Positions 18,232-27,549 of a stretch of DNA of 64,000 nt are shown piece by piece; position 1 is the first letter of the stretch; each line of letters opens with the position of its first letter. This DNA comes from Lysobacter_K koreensis. GTDB taxonomy: Bacteria > Pseudomonadota > Gammaproteobacteria > Xanthomonadales > Xanthomonadaceae. The stretch covers positions 1 through 64,000 of the forward strand of contig NZ_JBHTIH010000007.1 of assembly GCF_042677045.1 (NCBI RefSeq), in the 5' to 3' direction. The notes beneath the pieces are model-generated. The model saw nothing but the letters and a program-made list of their open reading frames with translations. It was not told the DNA's origin and made no database searches. A program made the translations under genes and the position numbers.

Positions 18232-19086
18232 TCAGAGTCCGGCCAGCCGCGCGGCGCGGTCCGCGGTTGCCTGCAGGCCCGGCCACAGCCGCTGCAGGTC
18301 GGCGGCGTGGCGGCGGACCACCTCGGCGTCCTCGGCGGTGGGCTGTTCGCCGGCGGCCGTGGGCACGCCGCCATTGAGCGGCCGGTCCCAGCCGTAGTCC
18401 AGCGCCAGGCACAGCCGCGCGATCTCGCCGGAGGGATTGGCCAGGAAGTCGTCGTAACGCAGCACCCGCCAGCGCTGCGGCGCGAGGGCTTCGAGGTCGG
18501 CGAGCAGCACGTCGGTCGCGGCCTGCCACTGCCCGGCGACGATGTCGGCCAGCGGCTTGCCGGCCAACGCGCGCCAGCCCGGGGTCAGCAGCAGCGCCCA
18601 GTGGTCGCGCGGCCAACCGGGCAGGCCGGCATAGGTGCGGAACTTGCCCGAGGCCCAGGCCAGCAGCATGTTCGCCAGCACCTGGCGCGGGTCGCGGTAG
18701 AGGTACACGAACTGCGCGTCGGGAAAGGCCTGGGCCAGGAACGGCACGCGCAGCGAATGCTTGGGGGTCTTGTCGAGCAGCCGGAACGGCAGTCGCTGCG
18801 GCGGGGCGCCGTCGCGGTCGCGCGCGGCGGCATCGAAGCGCCGCGCCAGTTCGGCGGCCACCGCCGGGGTGGCGTCCGCGGCCAGCAGGCGGTTGGAGTC
18901 GAAACCGCGCGCGCGCACGTGCAGGCCGTCGATGCCCTCGAGCAGCTGGTGGCTGGCGGCGCCGGCGCTGTACACCTTGGGCGCGCGCATCAGCGTGTCG
19001 AACAGCAGCGAGGCGCCCGAACGCGGCGAGGCGACGATGAACACCGGGCGGTCGAGGATCGCGGCCGGCTCGGCGGCGGCGCTCAT
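18232..19086 (-). CDS. PAPS-dependent sulfotransferase
   Basis: 284 residues of the P-loop sulfotransferase superfamily, which transfers sulfate from PAPS to hydroxyl or amine groups. The 5'-phosphosulfate loop is IVASPRSGASLLFDTL, with PRSG at 21-24. The 3'-phosphate site is YLYRDPRQVLANML in the middle of the protein, followed by the RVLRYDDFLANPSGEI block that usually closes the domain. The acceptor cannot be read from sequence. Its ATG overlaps the stop of the upstream AspH-type hydroxylase by 4 nt, so the two are translationally coupled and may act on one substrate in sequence. No signal peptide, so the enzyme is cytoplasmic. Confidence 0.88.
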   Translation of the reverse strand: MSAAAEPAAILDRPVFIVASPRSGASLLFDTLMRAPKVYSAGAASHQLLEGIDGLHVRARGFDSNRLLAADATPAVAAELARRFDAAARDRDGAPPQRLPFRLLDKTPKHSLRVPFLAQAFPDAQFVYLYRDPRQVLANMLLAWASGKFRTYAGLPGWPRDHWALLLTPGWRALAGKPLADIVAGQWQAATDVLLADLEALAPQRWRVLRYDDFLANPSGEIARLCLALDYGWDRPLNGGVPTAAGEQPTAEDAEVVRRHAADLQRLWPGLQATADRAARLAGL

Positions 19087-20084
19087 GCGTTGTCTCCGGC
19101 GGCGTTTCGCGCGGCGCGCTGCTGCTCGGCGGTCGCGGCCACCGGCGGACCGTCGGCGGCGACCGCGAACTTGGCGACGATGGTCATCATCGCGTTGAAC
19201 CAGCGGATCTCGTTGTTGAGCAGCACGCCCTGGCTCGGGCCTTTGACCTCGTCGGTGAAGCGCTGCAGCGCGGTGCGGAACGCGGCGCGGCCCTCGGGGC
19301 GATCGCCGTGTTCGAACCACAGCCCCTGCCAAGTGCGCGCGAAGCGCATCGCGATCTGGCGCACCTGCGCCAGCTGCGGGTGCGGCAGCGCGTCGGTGAA
19401 CAGCAGGCTCAGGTGGGCGTTGACTTCCCACGGGCTCATCACGGTGGGCACGTTGACGGTTTCGCACGGAAACGTGGCGACCACGCCCGGCTTGGGCAGC
19501 AGCGGCTGCGCCTGCCACGTACCTGGAGGGGCGTTGTGCGGGCGGCCGCGGCCGACCAGGTCCCAGAAGCCGCCGCCGCCGACGGTGTCGACGACCAGGT
19601 GGATGCGCGACTGCACGGCGTCGTTGATCACCCGGTGCTGGCGCCAGGTGTCGAAGATCCAGCACTCGCCGGCGGCCATGTTGATGCTCGCGTCGCCGCA
19701 TTCGAAGCGCACCGTCGGCTGGGTCACGACCGGCACGTGCACGCGCACGCGCTCGGTCCAGTAGTAGCCCTGGTCGGCGTGGCGGGTGACCTCGGCGTGC
19801 CCGGACAGGCGCATCAGCCGGCTGCGACCGGCGGTGACACCGAGGCTGGCGAACACCTGGCTCAGGTACGGACAGCGCAGCAAATGCGGGGTCGGGCGCA
19901 TCGCGCCGGCGAACGATTCGTTGTCCGGGTCGCCGCCGACCGCCAGCAACGGCAGCATCGAGTTGCCGGCGAAGCCCTGCGGGTGCGGCTTCCACGCGCC
20001 CTCGCCCAATGCGTCGATCTCGGCGGCCAGCGCGGCCGCGTCGAACGCGATCGGCAACTGGATGAACGGCACCTGCAATTTCAT
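19083..20084 (-). CDS. Aspartyl/asparaginyl beta-hydroxylase family 2-oxoglutarate dioxygenase
   Basis: 333 residues with the AspH double-stranded beta-helix in the first 170. Predicted iron ligands are H116 (in VRVHVPVV) and H150 (in TWRQHRVIN), and R160 (in SRIHLVVD) would bind the 2-oxoglutarate carboxylate. GECWIFDTW is the family strand before the second histidine. Residues about 180-330 form a helical extension not seen in the minimal domain. Members hydroxylate peptide or small-molecule substrates; the target here is unknown. It is the first gene of a two-gene operon with the sulfotransferase, downstream of the TonB receptor but behind a terminator. Confidence 0.85.
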   Translation of the reverse strand: MKLQVPFIQLPIAFDAAALAAEIDALGEGAWKPHPQGFAGNSMLPLLAVGGDPDNESFAGAMRPTPHLLRCPYLSQVFASLGVTAGRSRLMRLSGHAEVTRHADQGYYWTERVRVHVPVVTQPTVRFECGDASINMAAGECWIFDTWRQHRVINDAVQSRIHLVVDTVGGGGFWDLVGRGRPHNAPPGTWQAQPLLPKPGVVATFPCETVNVPTVMSPWEVNAHLSLLFTDALPHPQLAQVRQIAMRFARTWQGLWFEHGDRPEGRAAFRTALQRFTDEVKGPSQGVLLNNEIRWFNAMMTIVAKFAVAADGPPVAATAEQQRAARNAAGDNA

Positions 20085-20164
20085 CGGAAAACCCGGCGGA
20101 AAACCCGCGCCTATCGTACACAGGCGCAGCGCGCGGCCGGCACGCGACCGCGACGCGGGCGCAC

Positions 20165-20194
20165 AAAAAACTACGGCCCCTTGCGGGGCCGTAG
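20165..20194 (-). terminator. Intrinsic terminator after the TonB-dependent receptor
   Basis: A perfect 10-bp stem (CTACGGCCCC at 20171-20180, GGGGCCGTAG at 20185-20194) with a TTGC loop. Six A residues at 20165-20170 give a T6 tail on the minus strand. Confidence 0.93.
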
Positions 20195-20222
20195 GTGGTG
20201 CATGCAGCGATCGGCGAACCGA

Positions 20223-23168
20223 TCAGAAGCGCTGCTGGTACTTCATGTACACGAAGCGGCCGATGTCGTAGCCACCGTAGTACGAGTAGCCCGAGTTCGG
20301 CTGGTCGTAAGCCGGCGCGGCGTAGTGCTCGAACACGTTGTTGGCGCCGAGCGCGATCGTGGCATTCCACGGCGCGTTGAAGCGGACCTGCACGTCATGG
20401 AACGTGTTGGAGCCCAGTTCGTTCAGCGGGGTGATGTTGCCCTGCGTGTCCGGCGCCGAGTAGTTCGGCAGGCTGCAACGGTCGTCGAAGTAGCAGTTCT
20501 CCTTGGTGCCCGAGTAGTAACGGGTCGACCAGCTCGCGCCCCACGGACCCTTCTCCCACGACAGGTTGGCGTTGGAGCGCAGGCGGAAGTTGCCGCCGAA
20601 GCCGTTCTGCTGCGACGGCACGCCTTCCAGGTTGTCGGCCTTGAGCTCGTTCTTGCTGACGTAGGTGTTGAGCCACGCCAGGCCGAACTTGCCGTACTCG
20701 GTGGCCAGGTTGTAGGTCAGGTCGAAGTCGAAGCCTTCGGTTTCGACGAAGCCGGCGTTACGGCCGCCGAACGACAGGAAGGTGATCTCGCCGGTCGCCG
20801 GGTCGCGGGTGAACAGGTCCGACGAGCAACGCGAGGCGATGCCGCGGATGTAGCAGTCGTCGAGGATGTCGGTCGGGCTGTCGGCCACGATCGTGTTCTC
20901 GATGCGGATGTTCCACCAGTCCAGCGACAGGTTGAGGCCTTCGGCGAAGCCGGGGCTCCAGACGAAGCCGAGCGTCTTGGACTCCGAGGTTTCCGGGCTC
21001 AGGTTCGGGTTGGAACCGGACAGGAACGGGATCGGGGTCTGGGTGCCCGGGCCGTCGGCCAGGCCGTCGGGATCGTTGGCCGGCTGGCGGTAGCCGGCCG
21101 GAACGTCGGCCAGGCACGCGGCGCTGCCGGCGACCGAGCCGAAGCTGGTGTCGCACGGATCGGTGTAGTCCTCGAAGCTCTGCGAGACGCCACCGAACAG
21201 GTCGGCCACGGTCGGGGCACGGAAGCCTTCCGACCAGGTGCCGCGCACCAGCACCGAGTCGAACGGCTTCCACTTAAAGCCGAACTTGCTGTTGGTGGTG
21301 TTGCCGAAGGTGTCGTAGTTCGAGTAGCGGCTGGCCAGCGACAGGCTCAGTTCCTTGGCGAACACCACGTCGGTCAGCAGCGGGATCTGCAGCTCGGCGT
21401 AGACCTCGTCCAGCGAGTAGCCGCCGCCGGTCGGGCCGGCGGCCAGGTCGGTGGAGATGCCGGTCTGGGCCAGCGCGTCGGGCGAGAACGAACCCTCTTC
21501 CTCGCGGTGCTCGACGCCGACCGCAACGCCCAGGTCACCGGCGGGCAGGGTGAACAGCGAGCCGGCGATATTGGCGTAGTAGACGTTGGTGGTGGTTTCC
21601 GACAGCGCCTGGCCCGGCAGGTACAGGAACGCCTGCACGTTCGGGTCGCCGAGGCCATTGGCGGTGGCGTAACCCAACGGGGCCAGCGGGTTCCACGGCG
21701 TGCACGCGCCGGGGCCAAAGCCCAGCGGGATCGGGTTGGCAGCGGTGCCGCACTGGGCGATGCCCTGGGCGTTGATGAACGACGCACCCGTGGCCAAGCC
21801 GACGGCCTGGGTGTTCAGGTTGCCGGTGCTGACCTGGACGCCCTCGTTGCGGTTGTGCAGGTAGCCCGCGTCCCAATCCCAGAAGCGCTCGCCGATGTCG
21901 AACGAGCCGGCGAACGCGCCGCTGAAGCGGAACGTGTTGAGGCTGTTGTGGACCTCGCGCGGCACTTCCCAGCCACGACGCACGTACTGGATCGCCTGAC
22001 GCGGCACGCCGGCCGGCACGCCCGTGGCCTGGTTGCCCAGCGGGTTGAAGACGCTGTCGATCGACAGGCCGCCGTCGGACAGGTCGAAGTTGGCGCTCTG
22101 GAACGGGTAGCCGGCGTTCTGCGCGAACGAGTCGCGGTCGGTGTAGAGCACGTCGGCGTTGAACGCGACGTTGTCGGTGATGTCGAACGTGCCGTTGACG
22201 AACATCGACTTGCGGGTGATGCCGCTGTACACGGTCGAGGCCAGCGCCGGGTTCGAGGTGTCGGTGCCGTTGGGCGCGCGGTAGCTGGCGAAGTCGGCCG
22301 GGTTGAGACCGGCGACGTCACGGCGCAGCGTGCGGGTGGCGAAGATCGGGTTGCCGGCGGCGTTGACCTGCCCGGTGTTGTACGAGAACCGGCCCCACTG
22401 GGTGGTGCCCGACAGGCCGCCCGGACGCGGCGCGCTCTTCTCGCCGGTCGGGAAACGCACCTTGGAGAACCAGCGGTCACGCGCCCACACCGGGTCTTCC
22501 TTCGAGTACTCGACGCCGGCGGTGACCGAACCGCGGTCGCCGGTGAAGCCGAGCACGAAGTCGTACACCTGGCGGTGGCCGTCGCCCTGGCCGTACTGGC
22601 CGAGGTAGGCGTTGGCTTCGGCGCCTTCGAAGTTCTTGCGGGTGATGATGTTGATCACGCCGGCGATCGCGTCGGAACCGTAGATGGTCGACGCGCCGTC
22701 CTTCAGCACTTCGATGCGCTCGACCATCGAGGCCGGGATCGAGGCGACGTCCTGCAGGCCGTCATTGGTGATGCCCAGGCGCTTGCCGTTGACCAGGATC
22801 AGGGTGCGATTGGCGCCCAAGTTGCGCAGGTCGATGTACTGGCCACCGACGGCTTCGCCCGAGGACAGCGGCGAGGTGCGGCTGATCGCCGGCGAACCGA
22901 CCGCGGTGATGTTCTGCAGGATGTCGGCGACCGACTGGAAGCCCTGGTTCTCGATGTCGTTGCGGTCGATCAGCAGCACCGGGGCCGAGGTCTCGGTGTC
23001 GACCTGGCGGATGCGCGAGCCGGTGACTTCGATGCGGTCCAGATTGGTGGCGTCTTCCTGCGCCGGGGCGGCGTCCTGTGCGCTGGCGAAGGCCGGCACG
23101 AGTGCGACAGCGATGCCGGCCGGCAGCAGGCCGAGCCGCATCGCGGTACGCGAAATGCGATGGGTCAT
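20223..23168 (-). CDS. TonB-dependent outer-membrane receptor
   Basis: 981 residues. A signal peptide (cleavage near residue 31, after AFASAQ) is followed by a plug domain. The plug begins with a TonB-box-like DRIEVTGSRI, then VADILQNI, LGANRTLILVNGKRL and VERIEVLKDGASTIYGSDAIAGVINIITR, all classic plug motifs. The rest is a 22-strand barrel ending in YMKYQQRF with the terminal phenylalanine needed for Bam assembly. The size and asparagine/serine-rich loops match Xanthomonad receptors for carbohydrates or peptides rather than siderophores, but the ligand is not readable. An AraC-type regulator lies directly upstream in the same direction. Downstream, past a terminator, come the hydroxylase and sulfotransferase genes. 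Confidence 0.95.
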   Translation of the reverse strand: MTHRISRTAMRLGLLPAGIAVALVPAFASAQDAAPAQEDATNLDRIEVTGSRIRQVDTETSAPVLLIDRNDIENQGFQSVADILQNITAVGSPAISRTSPLSSGEAVGGQYIDLRNLGANRTLILVNGKRLGITNDGLQDVASIPASMVERIEVLKDGASTIYGSDAIAGVINIITRKNFEGAEANAYLGQYGQGDGHRQVYDFVLGFTGDRGSVTAGVEYSKEDPVWARDRWFSKVRFPTGEKSAPRPGGLSGTTQWGRFSYNTGQVNAAGNPIFATRTLRRDVAGLNPADFASYRAPNGTDTSNPALASTVYSGITRKSMFVNGTFDITDNVAFNADVLYTDRDSFAQNAGYPFQSANFDLSDGGLSIDSVFNPLGNQATGVPAGVPRQAIQYVRRGWEVPREVHNSLNTFRFSGAFAGSFDIGERFWDWDAGYLHNRNEGVQVSTGNLNTQAVGLATGASFINAQGIAQCGTAANPIPLGFGPGACTPWNPLAPLGYATANGLGDPNVQAFLYLPGQALSETTTNVYYANIAGSLFTLPAGDLGVAVGVEHREEEGSFSPDALAQTGISTDLAAGPTGGGYSLDEVYAELQIPLLTDVVFAKELSLSLASRYSNYDTFGNTTNSKFGFKWKPFDSVLVRGTWSEGFRAPTVADLFGGVSQSFEDYTDPCDTSFGSVAGSAACLADVPAGYRQPANDPDGLADGPGTQTPIPFLSGSNPNLSPETSESKTLGFVWSPGFAEGLNLSLDWWNIRIENTIVADSPTDILDDCYIRGIASRCSSDLFTRDPATGEITFLSFGGRNAGFVETEGFDFDLTYNLATEYGKFGLAWLNTYVSKNELKADNLEGVPSQQNGFGGNFRLRSNANLSWEKGPWGASWSTRYYSGTKENCYFDDRCSLPNYSAPDTQGNITPLNELGSNTFHDVQVRFNAPWNATIALGANNVFEHYAAPAYDQPNSGYSYYGGYDIGRFVYMKYQQRF

Positions 23169-23246
23169 TTATCTCTCTCCAGATAATCGTTTCGGGCGCG
23201 TTGTTACAGGTGTGTTAAACGCTCAGCCAACTTACGGATCGCCGCC

Positions 23247-24170
23247 CTACGCTGCTTTGCGGGGGGCGTCGCTTGGGTTTGCCGAATCGGTCGGCGAGGG
23301 CACGGCAGCCGCGGCGCGCGCGGCGGCGCGGTAGTGGCTCGCGGACTGGCCGAAGCGGGCGCGGAACGCGCGCGCGAAGCTGCAGCAGTTGTCGAAGCCG
23401 CTGGCCGCGGCGACCTCGCCGATCATCATCGTGGTCCCGGCCAGCAGTTCGGCGGCGCGCTCCAGCCGCATGCGCGCGGCGGCGGCCTGCGGGCTTTCGT
23501 CGTAGAGGGCGTGGAAGGTCTTGGAGAAGTACCAGCTGGAGAAGCTGGTCAGCTCGGCCAGCTCGCCGATCCGCACCACCCGGTCGCAGTTGCCCTGCAG
23601 GTACATGTGCGCGCGCTGCAGGCGGCCGAACACTTGGCGCTTGCGGCCGCGCGAGCGACCCGGGCAGCGCGCGATGCCGGCGGTCAGCTCGCGCTGGATG
23701 CCGGCCAGCTGCAGCAGGATCGGCCGCAGCGGCGCGGCGTCGAACGTCCCGCCCGGTTCCTGGGCGGCCAGGCGGCTGGCGGCTTCGCGCCACAGGCGCA
23801 GGGTCACCGCGGCCTCGGCGCGCGCGATCCGGCCCCGCCCGGCGAACAGGGTGCAGTCGGCGAAGCGGGCGATCGAGCGCAGCGCGTCGGCCGACAGGGT
23901 CAGGCCGATGCAGACGCCGTGGCGGTCGGCCTGCAGCAGCGGCTTGGAGTCTTTCTCCAGCGCGATCCAGTCGCCGCGGCGCAGCCGGAACTTGCCTTCC
24001 TTGGCCTCGACCCAGGACGTGCCGCGCAGCTGCACCCAGATCGAGAACGCCGCCCCGGACAGCTGCGCGCTGCCCAGCCGCGACACCGCCACGCACTTGG
24101 TCTGGCCCGCCGTCTCAGGCGCGTCGGCCTGCAGCAGCTGCCCGCGATCCGCCCACTGTGTTTGCTCCAT
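23247..24170 (-). CDS. AraC family transcriptional regulator
   Basis: 307 residues. The C-terminal third (about 185-285) is an AraC/XylS DNA-binding domain with two helix-turn-helix units: VVRIGELAELTSFSSWYFSKTF and IGEVAAASGFDNCCSFARAFRARFG. The N-terminal 170 residues form a sensor domain without a clear cupin signature. The protein ends in a short Ala/Pro/Ser tail. It is 78 nt upstream of the TonB receptor in the same orientation, so it most likely controls that receptor, perhaps in response to the imported ligand (inferred from position). Confidence 0.9.
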   Translation of the reverse strand: MEQTQWADRGQLLQADAPETAGQTKCVAVSRLGSAQLSGAAFSIWVQLRGTSWVEAKEGKFRLRRGDWIALEKDSKPLLQADRHGVCIGLTLSADALRSIARFADCTLFAGRGRIARAEAAVTLRLWREAASRLAAQEPGGTFDAAPLRPILLQLAGIQRELTAGIARCPGRSRGRKRQVFGRLQRAHMYLQGNCDRVVRIGELAELTSFSSWYFSKTFHALYDESPQAAAARMRLERAAELLAGTTMMIGEVAAASGFDNCCSFARAFRARFGQSASHYRAAARAAAAVPSPTDSANPSDAPRKAA

Positions 24171-24313
24171 TGCGCACCACCGTTTGCCGAGTAAGGCCGG
24201 CAGGTTTGCGCGATGGGTGGGGCGGGATCAGGAAATTTGCCGGAGAGTTGTGCGAATTCGCTACGAAGGCCGAGCCGAAAGAGTTACGAAGGATGCTTTC
24301 CCTTTCGCATCAA

Positions 24314-26638
24314 TTACTTGCTGACGCCTGGCCAGAAGCTCTCCTGCGGCTCGGGCAAGGCCATGAAGCCGATGTCGCCGCCGACCCACTGCGACAAGGT
24401 GGAGAACGCGGCGTCCTGGCGCGGGCTGATGCTGAATCCACCGATCCCGGGGACCCGCTCCGGGTCTAGGCAGCGCGACATGGCCGCGGCCGCCGGCGAG
24501 CCCGCGGCGCGGCGGCGCAGCCGCGCCCCGCAATCGGGCTGCCGATCGATGAACCACAACTGGCCGTCGCTGCCGACCGTCCATTGCCGGTAACTGGCCG
24601 CCAGCGGCAGCTCGGCATCGACCTGGCGCACGCTGCCCGGCGACAGCGCGAGGTCGGACTGCCACAGCCCGGCCTGGCCGCTGCGGGTGAACAGCAGGCG
24701 CCGGGTGGCGTGGTCGACACGCACCACCGCGACGTCGTCGATCGCGGCCAGCGCCCGCCACGGCTGGCTGCGGCGGTCGAACAAGGTCAGCCGCAGGCGG
24801 CCGCCGTCGCTACCGGCCACCACCAGCAGGCGGTCGCGGTCCGCGGCGTCGGTGCCCGGCAGGTACACCGCCTGGACCGGGTCATGGACCGGGCTCGGCA
24901 ACCGGGTCACGCGCGCGCTGGCGGGCGCCACTTCGTGGATGCCGGCCACGCCGCTGGCGTCGGAGCCGACCAGCAGCAGCGTGCGGCTGTCCGGCGACCA
25001 CTCGGGGAGATGCCGCGACTCGGGCAGCACGCCGTCGATCAGGCGCAGGGAATTGGGTTGCTGCAGGTCCGCCCACCACAGCCCGAACTGGCCGGACCGG
25101 TCGGAGGCGAACACCAGCTGCCGGCCATCCGGGGCGATGGCCGGAAAGCGGTCGCGCCCCGAGGATGGGAACAGACGCTCGGCTTGGCCGCCGGGGCCCA
25201 AGTCGAAGCGGTAGATCCCGTAGTAGTTGCGCTGCTGCGAGAACGCCAGCGCCGGTGCGCGCGCCGCGGTCGACGGCTGCACGCCGTCGCCGACACCCAG
25301 GTCGCGCACCACGCCGCTGTCCAGGTCGAGCCGGTACAGGCGGCTTTCGCTGTCGTGCCAGCGCGAGTAGACGATGCCGCGGCCGTCCGCGGTCCAGTCC
25401 CAGCCGCGGATGTCGGCGCGCAACCGGGTCAGCGCGCTGGCGCTGCCGCCCGTAGCGGGCACGCGCCAGAAATCGCCCAGCGGGGTGTTGCGCACGAATA
25501 CGATCCAGCGCCCGTCGGGCGAGTAGCGCGGCGCGGCGTCGATGTCGTCGGCACTGGCCGCGTACTCGATCCGGCGCCAGGCGCCACGGGCCAGGTCCAG
25601 CACGCGCAGGCCGGCGTTGTCGCCCAGCGTCCCGCGGCTGCCGAACACCAGGCCCTTGCCGTCCGGGATCCAGTCGAACTCGGGCGGACTGCGGTGGTCG
25701 CAGCGGCCGACGACGCGCTCGGTGCCGCCGTTGGACGGCACCACCATGACCGCGCAGCCCACTCCTGCGCGCACGCGCAGGAACGCGATCTCGCGGCCAT
25801 CCGGGGACCAGGCCGGCGCCGAGTCCTCGGCCGGCGCCGGCGGCCGGGTCAGCTGCCGCGGCGGGCTGGGATCGGTGGTCTGGACCATGATGGCCGTGGC
25901 CCGCTGGCCCGCGGGCACGGCCACGTAGGCGACCAGCGCCGCGTCGGGCGACAGCGCCGGCGCGGATTCGGCCCCGGGCACGGAGGTGATCAGCCGGTAC
26001 GGCAGCGCCGCGGCGCTCCCGGCCGCTGCCACGCCGGACGCTAGCCGGGGATCGTTCGAGGCCTCGCGGCGCAGCGACCACGCGTAGGTTGCGGCCACCA
26101 CCACCGCCGCAAACGCCAGCGCGCCGGCGATCGCGGCCCAGCCGCCGCGCGGTCGCGACGCCAGCGGCAACGGCACCGGGGCGACCACCTCGGCCGCGGC
26201 GACGGATGATTCCGACGCGGGCGCGGGCGTTCGGCCGCCCGCGGGCGCGGCGACCGGCGGGGCCGCCGCAACTTGCGTGGCCAGCCACTCGACCGGCGCC
26301 AGCAACCGGTAGCCGGTCTTGGCGATGGTCTCGATGTAGTGGACGTCGCCGCGCTCCTCGCCGAACGCCTTGCGCAGCTGGGTGATCGCTTGGGTGACGA
26401 CGTCGTTGCTGGGCAGGGTGTCCGGCCACACCTGCGCGAGCAGGGCCTCGCGGCTGACCACCCGCCCGGCCTGTTCGACCAGCGCCAGCAGTACGCCCAG
26501 GCTCTTGGGGGTGATCCGCCGCGGCCGGTGCGAGCGCGCCGCCTGCACCTCGCGCAACGGGATGTCGACCACGCACTCGCCCACCCGCAACCGATCCGAC
26601 AGGGACGATTGCGGCGGTGGCTCGGATGGTCTGGGCAT
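24314..26638 (-). CDS. CadC-like membrane-bound transcriptional regulator with TolB/WD40-like propeller
   Basis: 774 residues in three parts. Residues about 15-115 are an OmpR/PhoB-type winged helix (RRITPKSLGVLLALVEQAGRVV, then a VVTQAITQLRKAFGE recognition region and IETIAKTGYRLL). A single transmembrane helix lies near 165-190 (AIAGALAFAAVVVAATYAW). The remaining 580 residues are periplasmic and contain repeated propeller blades of the PD40/TolB type (SPDGREIAFLR, IPDGKGLVFGSRG, SPDGRWIVFVRN, APDGRQLVFASDRSGQFGLW). It would sense a periplasmic signal and act on DNA without a phosphorelay. Its target is unknown; the neighbouring AraC-receptor unit on the same strand is the obvious candidate. 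Confidence 0.88.
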   Translation of the reverse strand: MPRPSEPPPQSSLSDRLRVGECVVDIPLREVQAARSHRPRRITPKSLGVLLALVEQAGRVVSREALLAQVWPDTLPSNDVVTQAITQLRKAFGEERGDVHYIETIAKTGYRLLAPVEWLATQVAAAPPVAAPAGGRTPAPASESSVAAAEVVAPVPLPLASRPRGGWAAIAGALAFAAVVVAATYAWSLRREASNDPRLASGVAAAGSAAALPYRLITSVPGAESAPALSPDAALVAYVAVPAGQRATAIMVQTTDPSPPRQLTRPPAPAEDSAPAWSPDGREIAFLRVRAGVGCAVMVVPSNGGTERVVGRCDHRSPPEFDWIPDGKGLVFGSRGTLGDNAGLRVLDLARGAWRRIEYAASADDIDAAPRYSPDGRWIVFVRNTPLGDFWRVPATGGSASALTRLRADIRGWDWTADGRGIVYSRWHDSESRLYRLDLDSGVVRDLGVGDGVQPSTAARAPALAFSQQRNYYGIYRFDLGPGGQAERLFPSSGRDRFPAIAPDGRQLVFASDRSGQFGLWWADLQQPNSLRLIDGVLPESRHLPEWSPDSRTLLLVGSDASGVAGIHEVAPASARVTRLPSPVHDPVQAVYLPGTDAADRDRLLVVAGSDGGRLRLTLFDRRSQPWRALAAIDDVAVVRVDHATRRLLFTRSGQAGLWQSDLALSPGSVRQVDAELPLAASYRQWTVGSDGQLWFIDRQPDCGARLRRRAAGSPAAAAMSRCLDPERVPGIGGFSISPRQDAAFSTLSQWVGGDIGFMALPEPQESFWPGVSK

Positions 26639-26858
26639 GGATCCTGCGAATGATGGGTGCCAGCGGTGGCAGCGGCATGTGCCGAACGGCCACGCGCAAC
26701 CGCCACACTCGGCACATCACGACAGCGGCTGCGGCACGCGCCACCGCGCGGCGCATCTTAACGTGGGCCGCTGAACCGGCCCGTTTCGCGGATGCGTCCG
26801 CAGTTTTCCATGCACGTGCACCGTGGCCCGGCGCGGGAGCTGCGGGGCGAAGCGGCGC
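26639..26858. other. Intergenic region between the CadC-like and channel genes
   Basis: About 220 bp between the start of the CadC-like gene and the stop of the channel gene. No coding frame, hairpin with T-run, or repeat is convincing here. It presumably carries the promoter of the CadC-like gene. Confidence 0.5.
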
Positions 26859-27548
26859 CTAGTCGCCTGCGGCGCGTTCGTGGCGCACGATGGTCAGCCC
26901 GATCAGGCGCGACACCACCGTGGCGATGTAGCCCACGCCGGCCATCTGCTCGAACATCACCAGTACCCGCGCCTGCGACCCCAGCGGCACGATGTCGCCG
27001 TTGCCGACGCTCGACAGCGTGGACATGCTCAGGAACAGCAGTTCAATCCAGCTGCGCGGCCGTTCGGGGTCCACCGCGCCCGCGAAGCTGCCCGGGTACC
27101 ACGCCTGGCAAGCGAAGAACGCGTAGGCGAACCCCCACGCCAGCAGCGTGAACGTCGCCCCGGCCGCGAACAGCTCGTCGGCGGTGACGCTGTGGTCGTG
27201 GAGCATGTAGGAGATCAGGCTGCCCGCGGCATAGAAGTACAGCGCCGATTCCAGCATCGAGGCGGTCGTGATCAGCCATGGCAGGTCCAGCACGATCGCC
27301 AGCACCGACAGCGCCAGCGCCGGCAGCGCCAGCAGCCAGGCGATCCAGTTCAGCGATGGGCTGCGGCTGACCACCCACACCGCCAGCGGCACCACCACCA
27401 GCGCTACCGCGCCGTACAGCACGCGCCCGCTGTGGGTGTCGTCCATCAGCGGATAGAGCACCAGGCTCAGCAGCTGCGCCGCCAGCAACAGCGCCGATGG
27501 ATGATGCCGCCACAGCGACGCCCAACGGCGCGGCAGGCCCACGCCCAT
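26859..27548 (-). CDS. Two-helix-pore ion channel family protein
   Basis: 229 residues with about six hydrophobic helices. The last two flank a pore loop: LFLSMSTLSSVGNGDIVPLG (about 171-190), the bacterial ion-channel-2 layout. The filter reads S-V-G-N-G-D (180-185), with asparagine where K+ channels have tyrosine or phenylalanine, so ion selectivity is uncertain. The C-terminal helix ends in a short basic tail without an RCK domain. ATG 27548 lies 1 nt after the stop of a 57-codon gene, so the two are tightly coupled. The open frame running further upstream overlaps that small gene in another frame and is not used. Confidence 0.82.
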   Translation of the reverse strand: MGVGLPRRWASLWRHHPSALLLAAQLLSLVLYPLMDDTHSGRVLYGAVALVVVPLAVWVVSRSPSLNWIAWLLALPALALSVLAIVLDLPWLITTASMLESALYFYAAGSLISYMLHDHSVTADELFAAGATFTLLAWGFAYAFFACQAWYPGSFAGAVDPERPRSWIELLFLSMSTLSSVGNGDIVPLGSQARVLVMFEQMAGVGYIATVVSRLIGLTIVRHERAAGD

Positions 27549-27549
27549 G

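Noticed and set aside
19308..23186. 1292-codon open frame on the plus strand
   Set aside because: Lies entirely opposite the TonB receptor and neighbouring genes; composition is Arg/Val/Gly-rich with no domain, typical of an antisense shadow in GC-rich DNA.
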